DNA of 51,816 nucleotides from Butyricicoccus sp. (GCA_020025755.1 JAHHRO010000011.1:1-51816), one strand, 5' to 3'. Positions 1-8,098 are shown, numbered from the stretch's first letter. Notes: a model not told the origin generated them from the sequence alone. Made by a program: numbers and translations.

Positions 1-2
1 GT

Positions 3-983
3 AAGCCGCAATATGCCATTCTCCGTTTTGCCAAGTACAAGGGGCCGGAGATTACCAATATCGAAGCTCACAATGAGCGTACCAAGGAGAAATACGCCAG
101 CAACCCAGATATTGACCCAAGCCGCAGCCATCTCAACTTTCATCTGGTCGAGTCGGAGCGCAGATACCGGGCAGAGGCGGAGAGGCAGATTAAGGAAGCC
201 GGTTGCCGTACCCGGTCTGACAGTGTGAGGCTGGTAGAAGCTCTTGTGACCGCCACGCCGGAGTTCTTTCAAGGAAAGAAGAAATCCGAGATCAAAGCCT
301 ATTTTCAGGAGGCGTTAGAGTTTATCCAGCAAAACCAAGACCCCAAAACCATCATATCCGCAGCGGTGCATATGGACGAGAAAACGCCCCATATGCACCT
401 TTCGTTTGTCCCGCTAACGGCGGATGGTAGGCTCAGCGCAAAGGAGATTGTAGGAAATAAGAAAAAGCTGACCCAGTGGCAGGACAAGTTCTGGGAACAC
501 ATGGTTCGAAAATATCCTGATCTGGAACGGGGCGAAAGTGCCAGCCAGACCGGGCGTGACCATATCCCTCCCAGAGTGTTCAAGGAAATGACTCGCCTGA
601 TCAAGCAGAAAGCCAAGCTGGAGGAACTGCTCGCCGGTATTGGAGCGTTTAACGCCAAAAGCCGAGCTGCTGAGATTGGGGAGCTGCTGGACAAGTATAT
701 CCCGGCTGTGGAACGGATGCACACCACCATGAAGAAATATCAGGTGGCATTCACCGAAACCACTTCTGAGAACAAAAGACTGAAAAACGAGAATGTGCGG
801 TTGGAAAAGTCACTGGGCAAAGCAACCGAAGAAAGTACGCTGAAACAGCTTGCTGATGCCAAGTTGCGGCGTGATTATGCGGATGCTGTTGCTGTGCTGG
901 AATGTATCCCAAAAGAAGTGTTGGATGTGTATGCCCGTGGTGGTCACGGGAGAAAGGATCGGCCTATAGAACAAAATTTATGA
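3..983 (+). CDS. MobV/Pre family plasmid mobilization relaxase, 5' end cut by window edge
   Basis: This is the relaxase of a mobilizable plasmid or integrated element; it nicks oriT and starts conjugal DNA transfer. The frame is open from the first bases of the window. The visible N-terminus already carries the family start (AILRFAKYKG, then HNER and a NPDID segment), so only a few residues are missing. The metal-binding histidine cluster HMDEKTPHMHL lies near visible residue 121. The C-terminal third (about residues 200-290) is charged and predicted coiled coil, usual for MobV. The next gene begins 62 bases downstream. Family membership is clear; whether this copy still functions cannot be told because oriT lies outside the window. 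Confidence 0.9.
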   Translation, partial: KPQYAILRFAKYKGPEITNIEAHNERTKEKYASNPDIDPSRSHLNFHLVESERRYRAEAERQIKEAGCRTRSDSVRLVEALVTATPEFFQGKKKSEIKAYFQEALEFIQQNQDPKTIISAAVHMDEKTPHMHLSFVPLTADGRLSAKEIVGNKKKLTQWQDKFWEHMVRKYPDLERGESASQTGRDHIPPRVFKEMTRLIKQKAKLEELLAGIGAFNAKSRAAEIGELLDKYIPAVERMHTTMKKYQVAFTETTSENKRLKNENVRLEKSLGKATEESTLKQLADAKLRRDYADAVAVLECIPKEVLDVYARGGHGRKDRPIEQNL

Positions 984-1045
984 CCGCCATTTGTGGCGGC
1001 TTTTTATTTGTACGTATATGCAAATTTGTTATGGAGGTACACTAT

Positions 1046-1228
1046 TTGGCAAAAAGGAAAAAGGTAAATGATTATGGCACCGGGATTCCGCAGCATGAAA
1101 TGGAAGCTCTGGCCCGTGTGCTGCTGCCGGAGATCGAAAAGTTTTATGCCAGCGAAGAAGGGCAGCGTCAGTTTGCCCAGTGGAAGGAGGAACAGCAGCT
1201 GAAGCAGCATATGGCTAAAGCTGGATAA
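1046..1228 (+). CDS. small hypothetical protein of a mobile element, TTG start
   Basis: A 60-residue, charged, soluble protein of unknown function. I chose the TTG at 1046 because GGAGG (1033-1037) sits 8 bases upstream of it; an in-frame ATG at 1031 overlaps that ribosome site and is less likely. The sequence begins AKRKKVNDYGTGIP and ends in a Lys/Gln-rich helix. Its place directly behind the MobV gene suggests it belongs to the same element, as similar small genes do in clostridial mobile elements, but no domain is recognisable. A DNA-associated role would be a guess based only on its basic N-terminus. Confidence 0.6.
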   Translation: MAKRKKVNDYGTGIPQHEMEALARVLLPEIEKFYASEEGQRQFAQWKEEQQLKQHMAKAG

Positions 1229-1244
1229 AACGAGCAAATCGCCG

Positions 1245-1271
1245 ATCAAGTGCTTACATTGGGCACTTGAT
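1245..1271. other. 9-bp inverted repeat after the small mobile-element gene
   Basis: ATCAAGTGC (1245-1253) and GCACTTGAT (1263-1271) form a perfect stem with a 9-base loop. There is no T-run, so it is probably not an intrinsic terminator. It lies between the mobile-element genes and the terminator at 1347. Confidence 0.4.
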
Positions 1272-1346
1272 GTACATAATACCAAATCATCTTTAAGCCA
1301 AAGGGGACTTTCAAACCATATTTACTATGTGAGTTGTTTGCACATG

Positions 1347-1392
1347 AAAAGGCGGGCTTTCCTCGTTGATTTGAGGAAAGCCCGCCTTTTTT
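1347..1392 (+). terminator. strong intrinsic terminator closing the mobile-element genes
   Basis: A GC-rich stem (AAAAGGCGGGCTTTCCTC at 1347-1364 with its complement from 1373) has a short loop and is followed by a T-run. It separates the mobile-element genes from the tRNA on the other strand. Confidence 0.85.
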
Positions 1393-1417
1393 CGTTTATC
1401 GGATTAAATCCAGATTT

Positions 1418-1475
1418 TCTGTAAAAAGAAGAAATCCGAACCCATCTCCAACTTGGAAGATACAGTTCGGATTTC
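1418..1475 (-). terminator. terminator of the tRNA-Pro transcript
   Basis: GAAATCCGAAC (1431-1441) pairs perfectly with GTTCGGATTTC (1465-1475). Read on the minus strand the stem is followed by TTCTTTTTAC, so it terminates transcription a few bases beyond the tRNA 3' end. Confidence 0.7.
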
Positions 1476-1482
1476 TATCTTT

Positions 1483-1558
1483 TGGTCCGAGTGACAGGAC
1501 TTGAACCTGCGGCCTCTTGACCCCCAGTCAAGCACGCTACCAGCTGCGCTACACCCGG
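1483..1558 (-). tRNA. tRNA-Pro (anticodon GGG)
   Basis: On the minus strand this is a 76-base tRNA. The acceptor CCGGGTG pairs with CACTCGG (one G-T pair). The D-arm is GCGCAGC-type, the anticodon stem is CTTGA/TCAAG around loop CTGGGGG (anticodon GGG), and the T-loop is GTTCAAGTC. The 3' end is A plus encoded CCA at 1483-1485. A good promoter and a terminator flank it, so it is transcribed alone. GGG reads CCC and CCT proline codons. Confidence 0.95.
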
Positions 1559-1589
1559 ATAACGAGTCTATATCAGACTCAGCTAATAT

Positions 1590-1618
1590 AGAATATCATG
1601 CATGGGAGCAAAAGTCAA
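1590..1618 (-). promoter_or_regulatory. sigma-70 type promoter for tRNA-Pro
   Basis: On the minus strand, TTGACT (1618-1613), a 17-base spacer and TATTCT (1595-1590) lie about 32 bases before the tRNA 5' end. Confidence 0.8.
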
Positions 1619-1725
1619 GACACTTTGCTGTAAATTCCTGTAAATCGAAAAAAATTTATGAAGGAGCAAGAGGCTATCCTATCATCATAGAAGCGTTTGA
1701 AAGCCGTAAGCAGAGCAGGCTTACT

Positions 1726-1750
1726 TGCTGCAAAATATATTTTTGCAGCA
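1726..1750 (+). other. 10-bp perfect hairpin in the leader of the YHYH/Big_2 gene
   Basis: TGCTGCAAAA (1726-1735) and TTTTGCAGCA (1741-1750) enclose a 5-base loop, about 90 bases before the start codon. No T-run follows, so it is an mRNA-leader structure or operator candidate rather than a terminator. Confidence 0.5.
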
Positions 1751-1837
1751 CATTCGACGAAAAATGGCAAAATCAGCGGATGAAGGTTGCTATGATGTTC
1801 TCAAATATGACAGATTTTTGTCAAGAGGGAGGATGTC

Positions 1838-2959
1838 ATGGGGAATTGGACAATAAGCGGATGTGCAGCAGCCTTGGCTTTGTGTCTATGTGTATCAGGG
1901 ACGGCTTTGGCACATTCGGGCAGAACAGATGCCAGTGGTGGGCATCGTGACAAAAAGAATGTATCCGGACTGGGTTCATACCACTATCATCATGGGAATG
2001 AGGCACATTTACATCCGGATGGTGTATGTCCATATAATGGCGGTGGGAGTACATCATCTGGAATGAGCAGGAAGTCGAAGGCGGTAGCAGCCCCAAAAAC
2101 CGTGCACGCAAATGCAGTGCAGGTGAGCGGTATGCCGCAAACCGTGTATGTCGATCAGCCGTTTCAGCTTGCAGCGTCCATTGAGCCATCAGGGGCAGAA
2201 GAACATGATATCACTTGGAGTTCGAGTGATCCATCTATCGCAGCCGTTTCTGCACATGGTGAGGTCACCCCAAAACGAGAGGGTAGCGTGACTATTTCAG
2301 CAAAGACCGCAAATGGGATTCAAAAGACACTCACCTTGAAGATCAGGGAAATCGAAGTTACGAATGTTTCGATTTCGGCAGAGCAGGAGGGAGTGCGGCT
2401 GGGAGAAGCAATACAGCTATATGCCGCGATACTGCCCAAAAATGCGACCAATAAAGCGGTAACATGGACGTCCAGTGATCCAGAAATTTTGCAGGTAGAT
2501 GAGACGGGTTTGGTGAGAGGGATCGCACTGGGGACTGCAGCGATCACGGCAACCGCTTCAAATGGAGTGGCAGGAACGCTGGAGATTGCATGCTTGCCGA
2601 TTCCTGTAGAATCGGTGAAGATCGAGCTGGATGAAGGCATACTGAAGGACGGCAAGCTGAAAACAGAAAAACCAGTGCAGCTAAAAGCGATCATTTATCC
2701 AGAGAATGCAACGAATCCGGTCGTCACTTGGGCGGTGTCTGATACCGAAGTTGCAGAGATCACAAAAGATGGAAGGCTGACTGCCAAGAAGGCTGGAAAG
2801 ATCACCGTGATTGCAGACTGTGCAGGGGAGGCACAGACTTCGATCGAGATCGAAACGCGCACATCGGCTGATGGAGCAGTGGCTGGCGGCGTAGTCGGTG
2901 CTGGTGTACTTGGCGCAGGCGGCTGGATGCTGTATAAGAAGAAAAAGAGTAAGACATAA
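1838..2959 (+). CDS. secreted YHYH-domain protein with three Big_2 Ig-like domains and C-terminal membrane anchor
   Basis: A 373-residue exported protein of unknown function, probably displayed at the cell surface. Residues 1-25 form a signal peptide (hydrophobic core, cut after TALA). Residues 26-66 are a YHYH domain: HSGRTDASGGH, then SYHYHHG at 47-53 and HLHPDGVCPY, a His-rich stretch that could bind metal. Three bacterial Ig-like (Big_2) repeats follow at about 88-169, 170-251 and 253-342, each with the VTWxSSDPxIxxV type core. A glycine-rich transmembrane segment (about 348-364) and a basic KKKKSKT tail end it. The start follows a GAGGGAGG ribosome site. There is no LPXTG sortase motif; anchoring appears to be by the C-terminal helix. 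Function beyond surface binding or adhesion is inference. Confidence 0.8.
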   Translation: MGNWTISGCAAALALCLCVSGTALAHSGRTDASGGHRDKKNVSGLGSYHYHHGNEAHLHPDGVCPYNGGGSTSSGMSRKSKAVAAPKTVHANAVQVSGMPQTVYVDQPFQLAASIEPSGAEEHDITWSSSDPSIAAVSAHGEVTPKREGSVTISAKTANGIQKTLTLKIREIEVTNVSISAEQEGVRLGEAIQLYAAILPKNATNKAVTWTSSDPEILQVDETGLVRGIALGTAAITATASNGVAGTLEIACLPIPVESVKIELDEGILKDGKLKTEKPVQLKAIIYPENATNPVVTWAVSDTEVAEITKDGRLTAKKAGKITVIADCAGEAQTSIEIETRTSADGAVAGGVVGAGVLGAGGWMLYKKKKSKT

Positions 2960-2994
2960 AACCTGTTCTGGCAGAGAAAGAGAAAGCATAGAAT

Positions 2995-3026
2995 AAAGAA
3001 GATAGACGACCGTCTATCTTCTTTGC
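2995..3026 (+). terminator. hairpin terminator after the surface-protein gene
   Basis: AAAGAAGATAGACG (2995-3008) pairs perfectly with CGTCTATCTTCTTT (3011-3024). The long stem has a very short loop and is followed by a weak T-rich stretch. Confidence 0.65.
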
Positions 3027-3045
3027 ATTTTCGGGTTTTGAGATG

Positions 3046-3075
3046 AATAAGACAAAAGAAATATTTTGTCTTATT
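3046..3075. other. 12-bp perfect hairpin, function unknown
   Basis: AATAAGACAAAA (3046-3057) and TTTTGTCTTATT (3064-3075) form a perfect stem with a 6-base loop. Its A-run and T-run flanks would fit a bidirectional terminator. From here to 3240 I see only short imperfect hairpins (3115-3140 and around 3145-3165) and no gene. Confidence 0.4.
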
Positions 3076-3242
3076 AGGATCCGGTGATCTGTTGTCTTAC
3101 GCATGCTTCCAAAGGTCTGCAAAATAGAGATATGGCAGACGTGTTCGTGTGATTGCTCCGAACCTGAATTTGACAATATCGGATGTTCAATTGAGGATAA
3201 TGGCGGTAAAATTTGGTAAAATAAGAATTTTTCAAATCCCTC

Positions 3243-3271
3243 TTGTCGATTTTCTACTGGAATGGTACAAT
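3243..3271 (+). promoter_or_regulatory. probable promoter for the cysteine desulfidase/symporter unit
   Basis: TTGTCG (3243-3248), a 17-base spacer and TACAAT (3266-3271). The leader from here to 3617 is long (about 340 bases) and includes a possible small ORF or remnant. Confidence 0.6.
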
Positions 3272-3337
3272 ACAAGCATATAAAGTGATAGACAGACGCC
3301 TGTCATTTTATTCGGTTACAGAAGGAGAGAAAAGGAT

Positions 3338-3599
3338 ATGAGCCTTTTTGAGAAAAATATTGCTTCTGCCATGGTTGGCACATCCCAAAGCCAAACCATA
3401 TATTGCAGGTAATGGAAAGCTGCACCTGAAAGTATTTGATGCATGGTTTTCAAGGTCATTCCTTAGAGGAACAGCCAGAATATCAGGCATTGTTTCCAAA
3501 AGCAGTCCGTACAATCGCGTCTGGGATATCGGTTTGTCTGCGGAAGTGCCAGATGCGGAATACCCGCTCGCATCTCTATGTAATCGGAGACTCGTGTAA
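3338..3599 (+). pseudogene. possible decayed gene or leader ORF upstream of cyuA
   Basis: An ATG at 3338 has a ribosome-site-like GGAGAG/AAGGAT before it but opens only 24 codons (MSLFEKNIASAMVG...). The following 200 bases read plausibly in two other frames, including LEEQPEYQALFPKAV and RSHLYVIGDSC near 3445-3590, as expected of a gene broken by frameshifts. I do not recognise the parent family. A translated leader peptide is an alternative. Confidence 0.3.
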
Positions 3600-3616
3600 A
3601 AGAAAGGTGGGAAATA

Positions 3617-4900
3617 ATGAAAAAGACAGACTGTAGATATCATAATTTTATTCAGATCTTAAAGGAAGAACTGGTACCTGCGATGGGCTGTACAGAACCG
3701 ATCGCGATTGCCTATGGTGCCGCAAAGGCGCGTGAGATCTTGGGTGGTCTGCCTGACCGTGTGCTGGTAGAGGCAAGCGGGAATATTATCAAAAATGTAA
3801 AGAGCGTTGTTGTTCCGAACACCGACGGACTCAAGGGCATCGAAGCGGCTGCTGTGGCTGGCATTGTGGCAGGGCAGGCTGACCGTATTTTGGAGGTCAT
3901 TGCAGAAGTATCCGCAGAGGATAAAGAAAAGATTCGAGCGTATCTGGAAAGCCATGAGGTGCGTGTGCTGCCAGCTGAGGGCGATATCGTTTTTGATATC
4001 ATCATCACCCTGTACAAGGGGGATTCCTATGTAAAGCTGCGCATTTCCGATTATCATACCCATATCGTTCATGTAGAGAAAAACGGAACGACCCTGCTGG
4101 AATTCGGACACACCGACCACAGCGCACAGTCAGCAACACTGACCGACCGCAGTGAACTTTCCGTAGAAGCCATTCTGGACTTTGTGGAAACAATGGATCT
4201 TGCGGATGTGCGTGAGGTGATCGAACGCCAGATCGCGTACAATTCCAAGATCTCCATGGCTGGGATCGATGGCAACTGGGGGGCAAATATTGGTTCGGTG
4301 CTGCTGCGCAACTATGGCGATGATATCAAGGTGCGTGCGCGTGCAATGGCGGCGGCTGGTTCAGATGCCCGTATGAGCGGCTGTGAACTCCCGGTCATCA
4401 TCGTTTCCGGCAGCGGAAATCAGGGCATTACGGCTTCCGTACCAGTGATCGAATACGCCAAGGAACTTGGCGTATCCCATGATAAAATGGTGCAGGCGGT
4501 CACGCTTTCTGACCTTATCACCATTCACCTCAAGACCGGCATTGGACGGCTTTCCGCATACTGCGGCGCAGTCAGTGCCGGCTGCGCGGCAGGTGCGGCG
4601 ATCGCATGGCTGCAAGGAGGAGGCTACGAGGAGGTCGCGCATACGCTGGTCAACTCACTCGCAACGGTTTCCGGTATGATCTGTGATGGTGCAAAACCAT
4701 CCTGCGCGGCAAAGATCGCAGCTTCCGTTGATGCAGGGATCTTAGGATACCAAATGTATCAGGACGGACAACAATTCTATGGTGGCGACGGCATCGTGAC
4801 GACCGGTGTGGAAAATACCATCCGCAATATCGGTCGATTGGGGCACGATGGCATGCGTGAAACCGACAAGGAAATCATTCGTATCATGACAGGTCTGTAA
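3617..4900 (+). CDS. cyuA: L-cysteine desulfidase / serine dehydratase alpha-type protein (CyuA, UPF0597 family)
   Basis: A predicted iron-sulfur enzyme that breaks L-cysteine (possibly L-serine) into pyruvate, ammonia and sulfide in the cytoplasm. The 427-residue length is usual for the YhaM/CyuA family. Visible signatures are AMGCTEP near residue 22-28 (the first conserved Cys), SGSGNQGITASVP in the middle, and the C-terminal cysteines of YCGAVSAGC and ICDGAKPSC, the likely cluster ligands. The start at 3617 follows AAGGTGGG. A DAACS-family symporter starts 34 bases downstream, giving a take-up-and-degrade unit comparable in logic to E. coli cyuA-cyuP, although the transporter family differs. 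Cysteine as substrate comes from family knowledge; serine or another thiol amino acid cannot be excluded. Confidence 0.85.
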   Translation: MKKTDCRYHNFIQILKEELVPAMGCTEPIAIAYGAAKAREILGGLPDRVLVEASGNIIKNVKSVVVPNTDGLKGIEAAAVAGIVAGQADRILEVIAEVSAEDKEKIRAYLESHEVRVLPAEGDIVFDIIITLYKGDSYVKLRISDYHTHIVHVEKNGTTLLEFGHTDHSAQSATLTDRSELSVEAILDFVETMDLADVREVIERQIAYNSKISMAGIDGNWGANIGSVLLRNYGDDIKVRARAMAAAGSDARMSGCELPVIIVSGSGNQGITASVPVIEYAKELGVSHDKMVQAVTLSDLITIHLKTGIGRLSAYCGAVSAGCAAGAAIAWLQGGGYEEVAHTLVNSLATVSGMICDGAKPSCAAKIAASVDAGILGYQMYQDGQQFYGGDGIVTTGVENTIRNIGRLGHDGMRETDKEIIRIMTGL

Positions 4901-4934
4901 GTGGTCTGTTTCATAAAAAATAGGGGGTAATACC

Positions 4935-6149
4935 ATGAAATTTTTGAAAAGCCTTCCAGTGAGGCTTGTGCTGGGCGTAATGGTCGGTATGATCGTCGGC
5001 TTGTTCCTCACGGCAGATGTACTGCCTGCCGGGGTCAACGATGCGATCCTGCAAGTGATCGTAACGGCAAAGTATGTGCTCAATCAGCTCATCAACTTTT
5101 GTGTACCGCTCATCATCATCGGTTTTATTGCGCCGTCGATCACAAAGCTGGGCTCTAACGCTTCTCGTATGCTGGGTGTCGCGCTTTTACTGGCGTATGT
5201 ATCCTCTCTGTGTGCGGCTCTGTTCTCCACAGGTGCAGGCTATGCGCTTATCCCACACCTCAATATCACAAGCGCAGTAGACGGTCTGCGTGAAGTACCG
5301 CAGGCGGTATTCCAGCTGGATATCCCACAGGTCATGCCGGTCATGAGTGCGCTCGTGATTTCTGTTATGGTGGGTCTGGCGGCTGCTGTGACCAAAGCAA
5401 AGATCATCACACAGGCACTCAATGAGTTTCAGGACATCGTACTGCTGATCGTAACCAAGGTCGTGATCCCGATCCTGCCGTTCTTCATCAGCACGACCTT
5501 CTGCACCCTGTCCTATGAGGGAACCATCACCAAGCAGCTTCCGGTATTCCTGATCGTTGTTATCATCGTTATGGTGGGGCATTATATCTGGCTGGGCTTG
5601 CTGTATGGTCTGGGCGGCGCATACTCAGGCAAGAATGCATTTGATGTACTGCGCAATTATGGTCCTGCCTACCTGACCGCAGTTGGCACGATGTCCTCTG
5701 CCGCAACGCTGGCAGTTGCCCTGCGCTGTGCAAAGAAGTCCAAGGTGCTGCGCCGTGATATGATCGATTTTGGTATCCCGCTGTTTGCCAATATCCATCT
5801 GTGTGGCTCGGTGCTGACCGAGGTATTCTTTGTGATGGTCGTTTCCAAGATCCTGTATGGCACGCTGCCAAGTCCCATGACGATGGTACTGTTCTGTGCC
5901 CTGCTGGGTGTGTTTGCGATCGGTGCGCCGGGCGTGCCGGGCGGTACGGTCATGGCATCGCTGGGGCTCATCACCGGTATCCTGCGTTTTGACGATGCAG
6001 GCACAGCACTGATGCTGACGATCTTCGCGCTTCAAGATTCTTTTGGCACGGCTTGTAATGTAACAGGCGATGGCGCACTGACCCTGATGCTGACCGGATA
6101 CGCGGAAAAGCACCACATCGAAGAACAAAATATTGATTTTACTTTATAA
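4935..6149 (+). CDS. dicarboxylate/amino acid:cation symporter (DAACS family)
   Basis: A secondary transporter of about eight membrane helices and two re-entrant loops, predicted to import an amino acid with Na+ or H+. It has 404 residues and starts behind TAGGGGGT. Conserved hairpin regions are visible: SSAATLAVAL, GAPGVPGGTVMASLG and DSFGTACNVTGDGAL. The usual substrate-site motif NMDGT is replaced by NIHLCGS (around residue 285), so specificity is probably not that of a standard glutamate/C4-dicarboxylate carrier. Its partner upstream is a cysteine desulfidase, so cysteine, cystine or serine is the inferred substrate. A terminator follows immediately. Confidence 0.8.
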   Translation: MKFLKSLPVRLVLGVMVGMIVGLFLTADVLPAGVNDAILQVIVTAKYVLNQLINFCVPLIIIGFIAPSITKLGSNASRMLGVALLLAYVSSLCAALFSTGAGYALIPHLNITSAVDGLREVPQAVFQLDIPQVMPVMSALVISVMVGLAAAVTKAKIITQALNEFQDIVLLIVTKVVIPILPFFISTTFCTLSYEGTITKQLPVFLIVVIIVMVGHYIWLGLLYGLGGAYSGKNAFDVLRNYGPAYLTAVGTMSSAATLAVALRCAKKSKVLRRDMIDFGIPLFANIHLCGSVLTEVFFVMVVSKILYGTLPSPMTMVLFCALLGVFAIGAPGVPGGTVMASLGLITGILRFDDAGTALMLTIFALQDSFGTACNVTGDGALTLMLTGYAEKHHIEEQNIDFTL

Positions 6150-6157
6150 GGCAATTG

Positions 6158-6197
6158 CGGATATCCCACTGCAAAAATGTGGTGGGATATCTGTTTT
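6158..6197 (+). terminator. terminator after the symporter gene
   Basis: GATATCCCAC (from 6160) pairs with GTGGGATATC (6182-6191) around a 12-base loop and is followed by TGTTTT. Confidence 0.75.
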
Positions 6198-6225
6198 GCT
6201 ATTTACAATGATAGGAGTTTGCAGG

Positions 6226-6666
6226 ATGAACCCAACCTATATCAAATTTGAAGAAAAAGACATGGATATGTTGATTTCCTTTTATATGGCGCATTATAAC
6301 GCGGAGGGCGGCACATGGACGCATGAAAAAGCATACCGCAGGCTGCACCAGATGGTGACAATGGAAGATTCCCTTGTGATGCTGCAATTCGAGGGAAGTG
6401 TGCTTGTGGGATTTTCGATGGGATATTTCAAATGCTTCGATGATTCCACCGGTTTCTTTTTGGAGGAGATCCTGATCCGTAAGGATATGCAGGGAAAGGG
6501 CTATGGCACGGATTTCCTGTGCCATTTGAAAGCGGAACTGCAAGCAATGGACTGCGACTGGATCGAGCTTTTGACCACAACAGAGGAGCGGCATCAGTCG
6601 TTTTACGGAAAAAATGGATATGCACAGTCTGAGCGATTGGTTTTGGAATTTTTAGATCTCAGATAG
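6226..6666 (+). CDS. GNAT family N-acetyltransferase
   Basis: A 146-residue single-domain acetyl-CoA-dependent acyltransferase; substrate unknown. The acetyl-CoA loop is visible as RKDMQGKGYGTDFL (a Q/RxxGxG/A type motif near residue 88). It is preceded by the beta-4 strand GFFLEEILI and followed by a tail with SFYGKNGY typical of the fold. I start at ATG 6226 because GGAG (6214-6217) lies 8 bases before it; an earlier ATG at 6133 would run through the preceding terminator. It sits alone between two terminators, with the NhaC gene converging on it. Confidence 0.85.
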   Translation: MNPTYIKFEEKDMDMLISFYMAHYNAEGGTWTHEKAYRRLHQMVTMEDSLVMLQFEGSVLVGFSMGYFKCFDDSTGFFLEEILIRKDMQGKGYGTDFLCHLKAELQAMDCDWIELLTTTEERHQSFYGKNGYAQSERLVLEFLDLR

Positions 6667-6680
6667 GCAGCAGAGCAAAT

Positions 6681-6718
6681 AAAAACAGAGTATACCGTAT
6701 CAGGTATACTCTGTTTTT
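6681..6718. terminator. bidirectional terminator between GNAT and nhaC genes
   Basis: AAAAACAGAGTATACC (6681-6696) and its perfect complement (6703-6718) form a 16-bp stem with loop GTATCA. The A-run and T-run on the two sides serve both converging genes. Confidence 0.9.
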
Positions 6719-6732
6719 GTTTGTTCATATAT

Positions 6733-8046
6733 TTATGCGTCTTTCTTGCCGAAGGCGATAAAGACGAGTGCGCTGATGCCCAGCAGGATGGGGTAGTAGC
6801 AATAGCGCACGATCTCAATGGAGGAAACCGGCGTCAGAGCCATTTCTGTGGCAGCCGCCGCATAAAGAAGCTGTGCACCGTAGGGGATGATGCCCTGAAA
6901 TACTGAAGTGAAGATATCGAGCAGGGAAGCCGTGCGCTGCGGACTGATCTTATAATCGCCTGCGATCTCCTTGGCGATCGGGCCTGCAATGACGATGGCA
7001 ACGGTATTATTTGCCGTAGAGCAGTCCACCACGGAGGACAGGGCGGCGATCCCGACCTCTGCACCCTTCCGCCCACGGATGCATTTGCGGATCATGTACA
7101 GTACCCAGTCGATGCCGCCATTCTGACGCACAAGAGAAACGACACCGGCAACGATGATGGAAATGACCGTGATATCATACATGCCTGTAATGCCCTCGCC
7201 CATGATCTTGAAGACATCCAGAAAAGCGAAGTCTCCATAGAACAGACCGATCGCAAGGGAGAGCACCGTGCCGCCTGTGAGGAGGAGGAACACGTTGAGC
7301 CCCACCATTGCGCCGATGAGGACGACCAGATAGGGGATGATGCGGATAAAGTCATAGGTCAGGGCTTCGGTGGGCGTGTAATTGATGCCGCGTGTGCTCA
7401 GATAGAACAGAATGGCAGTAATGATCGCCGGAGCGATCGCGATCTTGAAGTTTTCACGGAACTTATCCTTCATGCCGCAGCCCTGTGTACGGGTCGCCGC
7501 AATGGTGGTATCCGAGATCATGGATAGGTTATCGCCGAACATTGCGCCGCATACGGTTGCGCCGATGCAGAGCGGCATGGAAATACCGGTTTTCTCGCTG
7601 ATGCCAATGGCGATGGGTGCAAGTGCAATGATCGTGCCCACTGAAGTACCCATAGAGGTGGAAATGAAGCAGCCAATGACAAACACGCCAACGACCGCAA
7701 TGTTGCTCGGCAGGATGGACAGACCAAAGTTTACGGTAGCATCTGCACCACCTGCCGCCTTGACAGAAGCAGAGAATGCACCGGCGAGGATAAACACCAA
7801 ACACATGATCATAATATTTTCTTCGCCTGCACCACGCGCCATCGTATTGAGCTTTTCCTCAAAGGTCAGCTTCTTATCGGGTGGATTTTGCAGGAATGCA
7901 ACGATCAATGCAATCAAAAAACCGACGATCGCAGGCATAGAATCTCCGAACATACCACCGGCACGTTGGTCGATGATACCGACAGAGATGAAAAGCAGTA
8001 AGAATACCGCGATGGGCAAAAGTGCCCAAGGATTTCCTTTCTTCAT
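6733..8046 (-). CDS. nhaC: NhaC family Na+/H+ antiporter-type transporter
   Basis: A 437-residue inner membrane protein with about eleven hydrophobic helices, related to NhaC antiporters that exchange cytoplasmic Na+ for H+ or, in some relatives, move amino or organic acids (malate/lactate exchangers). Conserved stretches seen are STSMGTSVGTIIALAP, GATVCGAMFGDNLSMISDT and VDCSTANNTVAI. The start MKKGNPWALLPI is at 8046, with a promoter at 8099-8127. It is monocistronic, closed by the bidirectional terminator at 6681. Family assignment is firm; the ion or substrate is not fixed by sequence. Confidence 0.85.
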   Translation of the reverse strand: MKKGNPWALLPIAVFLLLFISVGIIDQRAGGMFGDSMPAIVGFLIALIVAFLQNPPDKKLTFEEKLNTMARGAGEENIMIMCLVFILAGAFSASVKAAGGADATVNFGLSILPSNIAVVGVFVIGCFISTSMGTSVGTIIALAPIAIGISEKTGISMPLCIGATVCGAMFGDNLSMISDTTIAATRTQGCGMKDKFRENFKIAIAPAIITAILFYLSTRGINYTPTEALTYDFIRIIPYLVVLIGAMVGLNVFLLLTGGTVLSLAIGLFYGDFAFLDVFKIMGEGITGMYDITVISIIVAGVVSLVRQNGGIDWVLYMIRKCIRGRKGAEVGIAALSSVVDCSTANNTVAIVIAGPIAKEIAGDYKISPQRTASLLDIFTSVFQGIIPYGAQLLYAAAATEMALTPVSSIEIVRYCYYPILLGISALVFIAFGKKDA

Positions 8047-8098
8047 AATGCGAACCTACTTTCTTTCTGATACGCGATCAGAGTGTAATGTATTTCCA

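Noticed and set aside
3170..3200. TTGACA with GATAAT as promoter before cyuA
   Set aside because: Spacing is 20 bases, too long; the pair at 3243/3266 has 17.
2802..3275. Minus-strand frame over the end of the surface-protein gene and the spacer
   Set aside because: Ser/His/Arg-rich text without domain or ribosome site.
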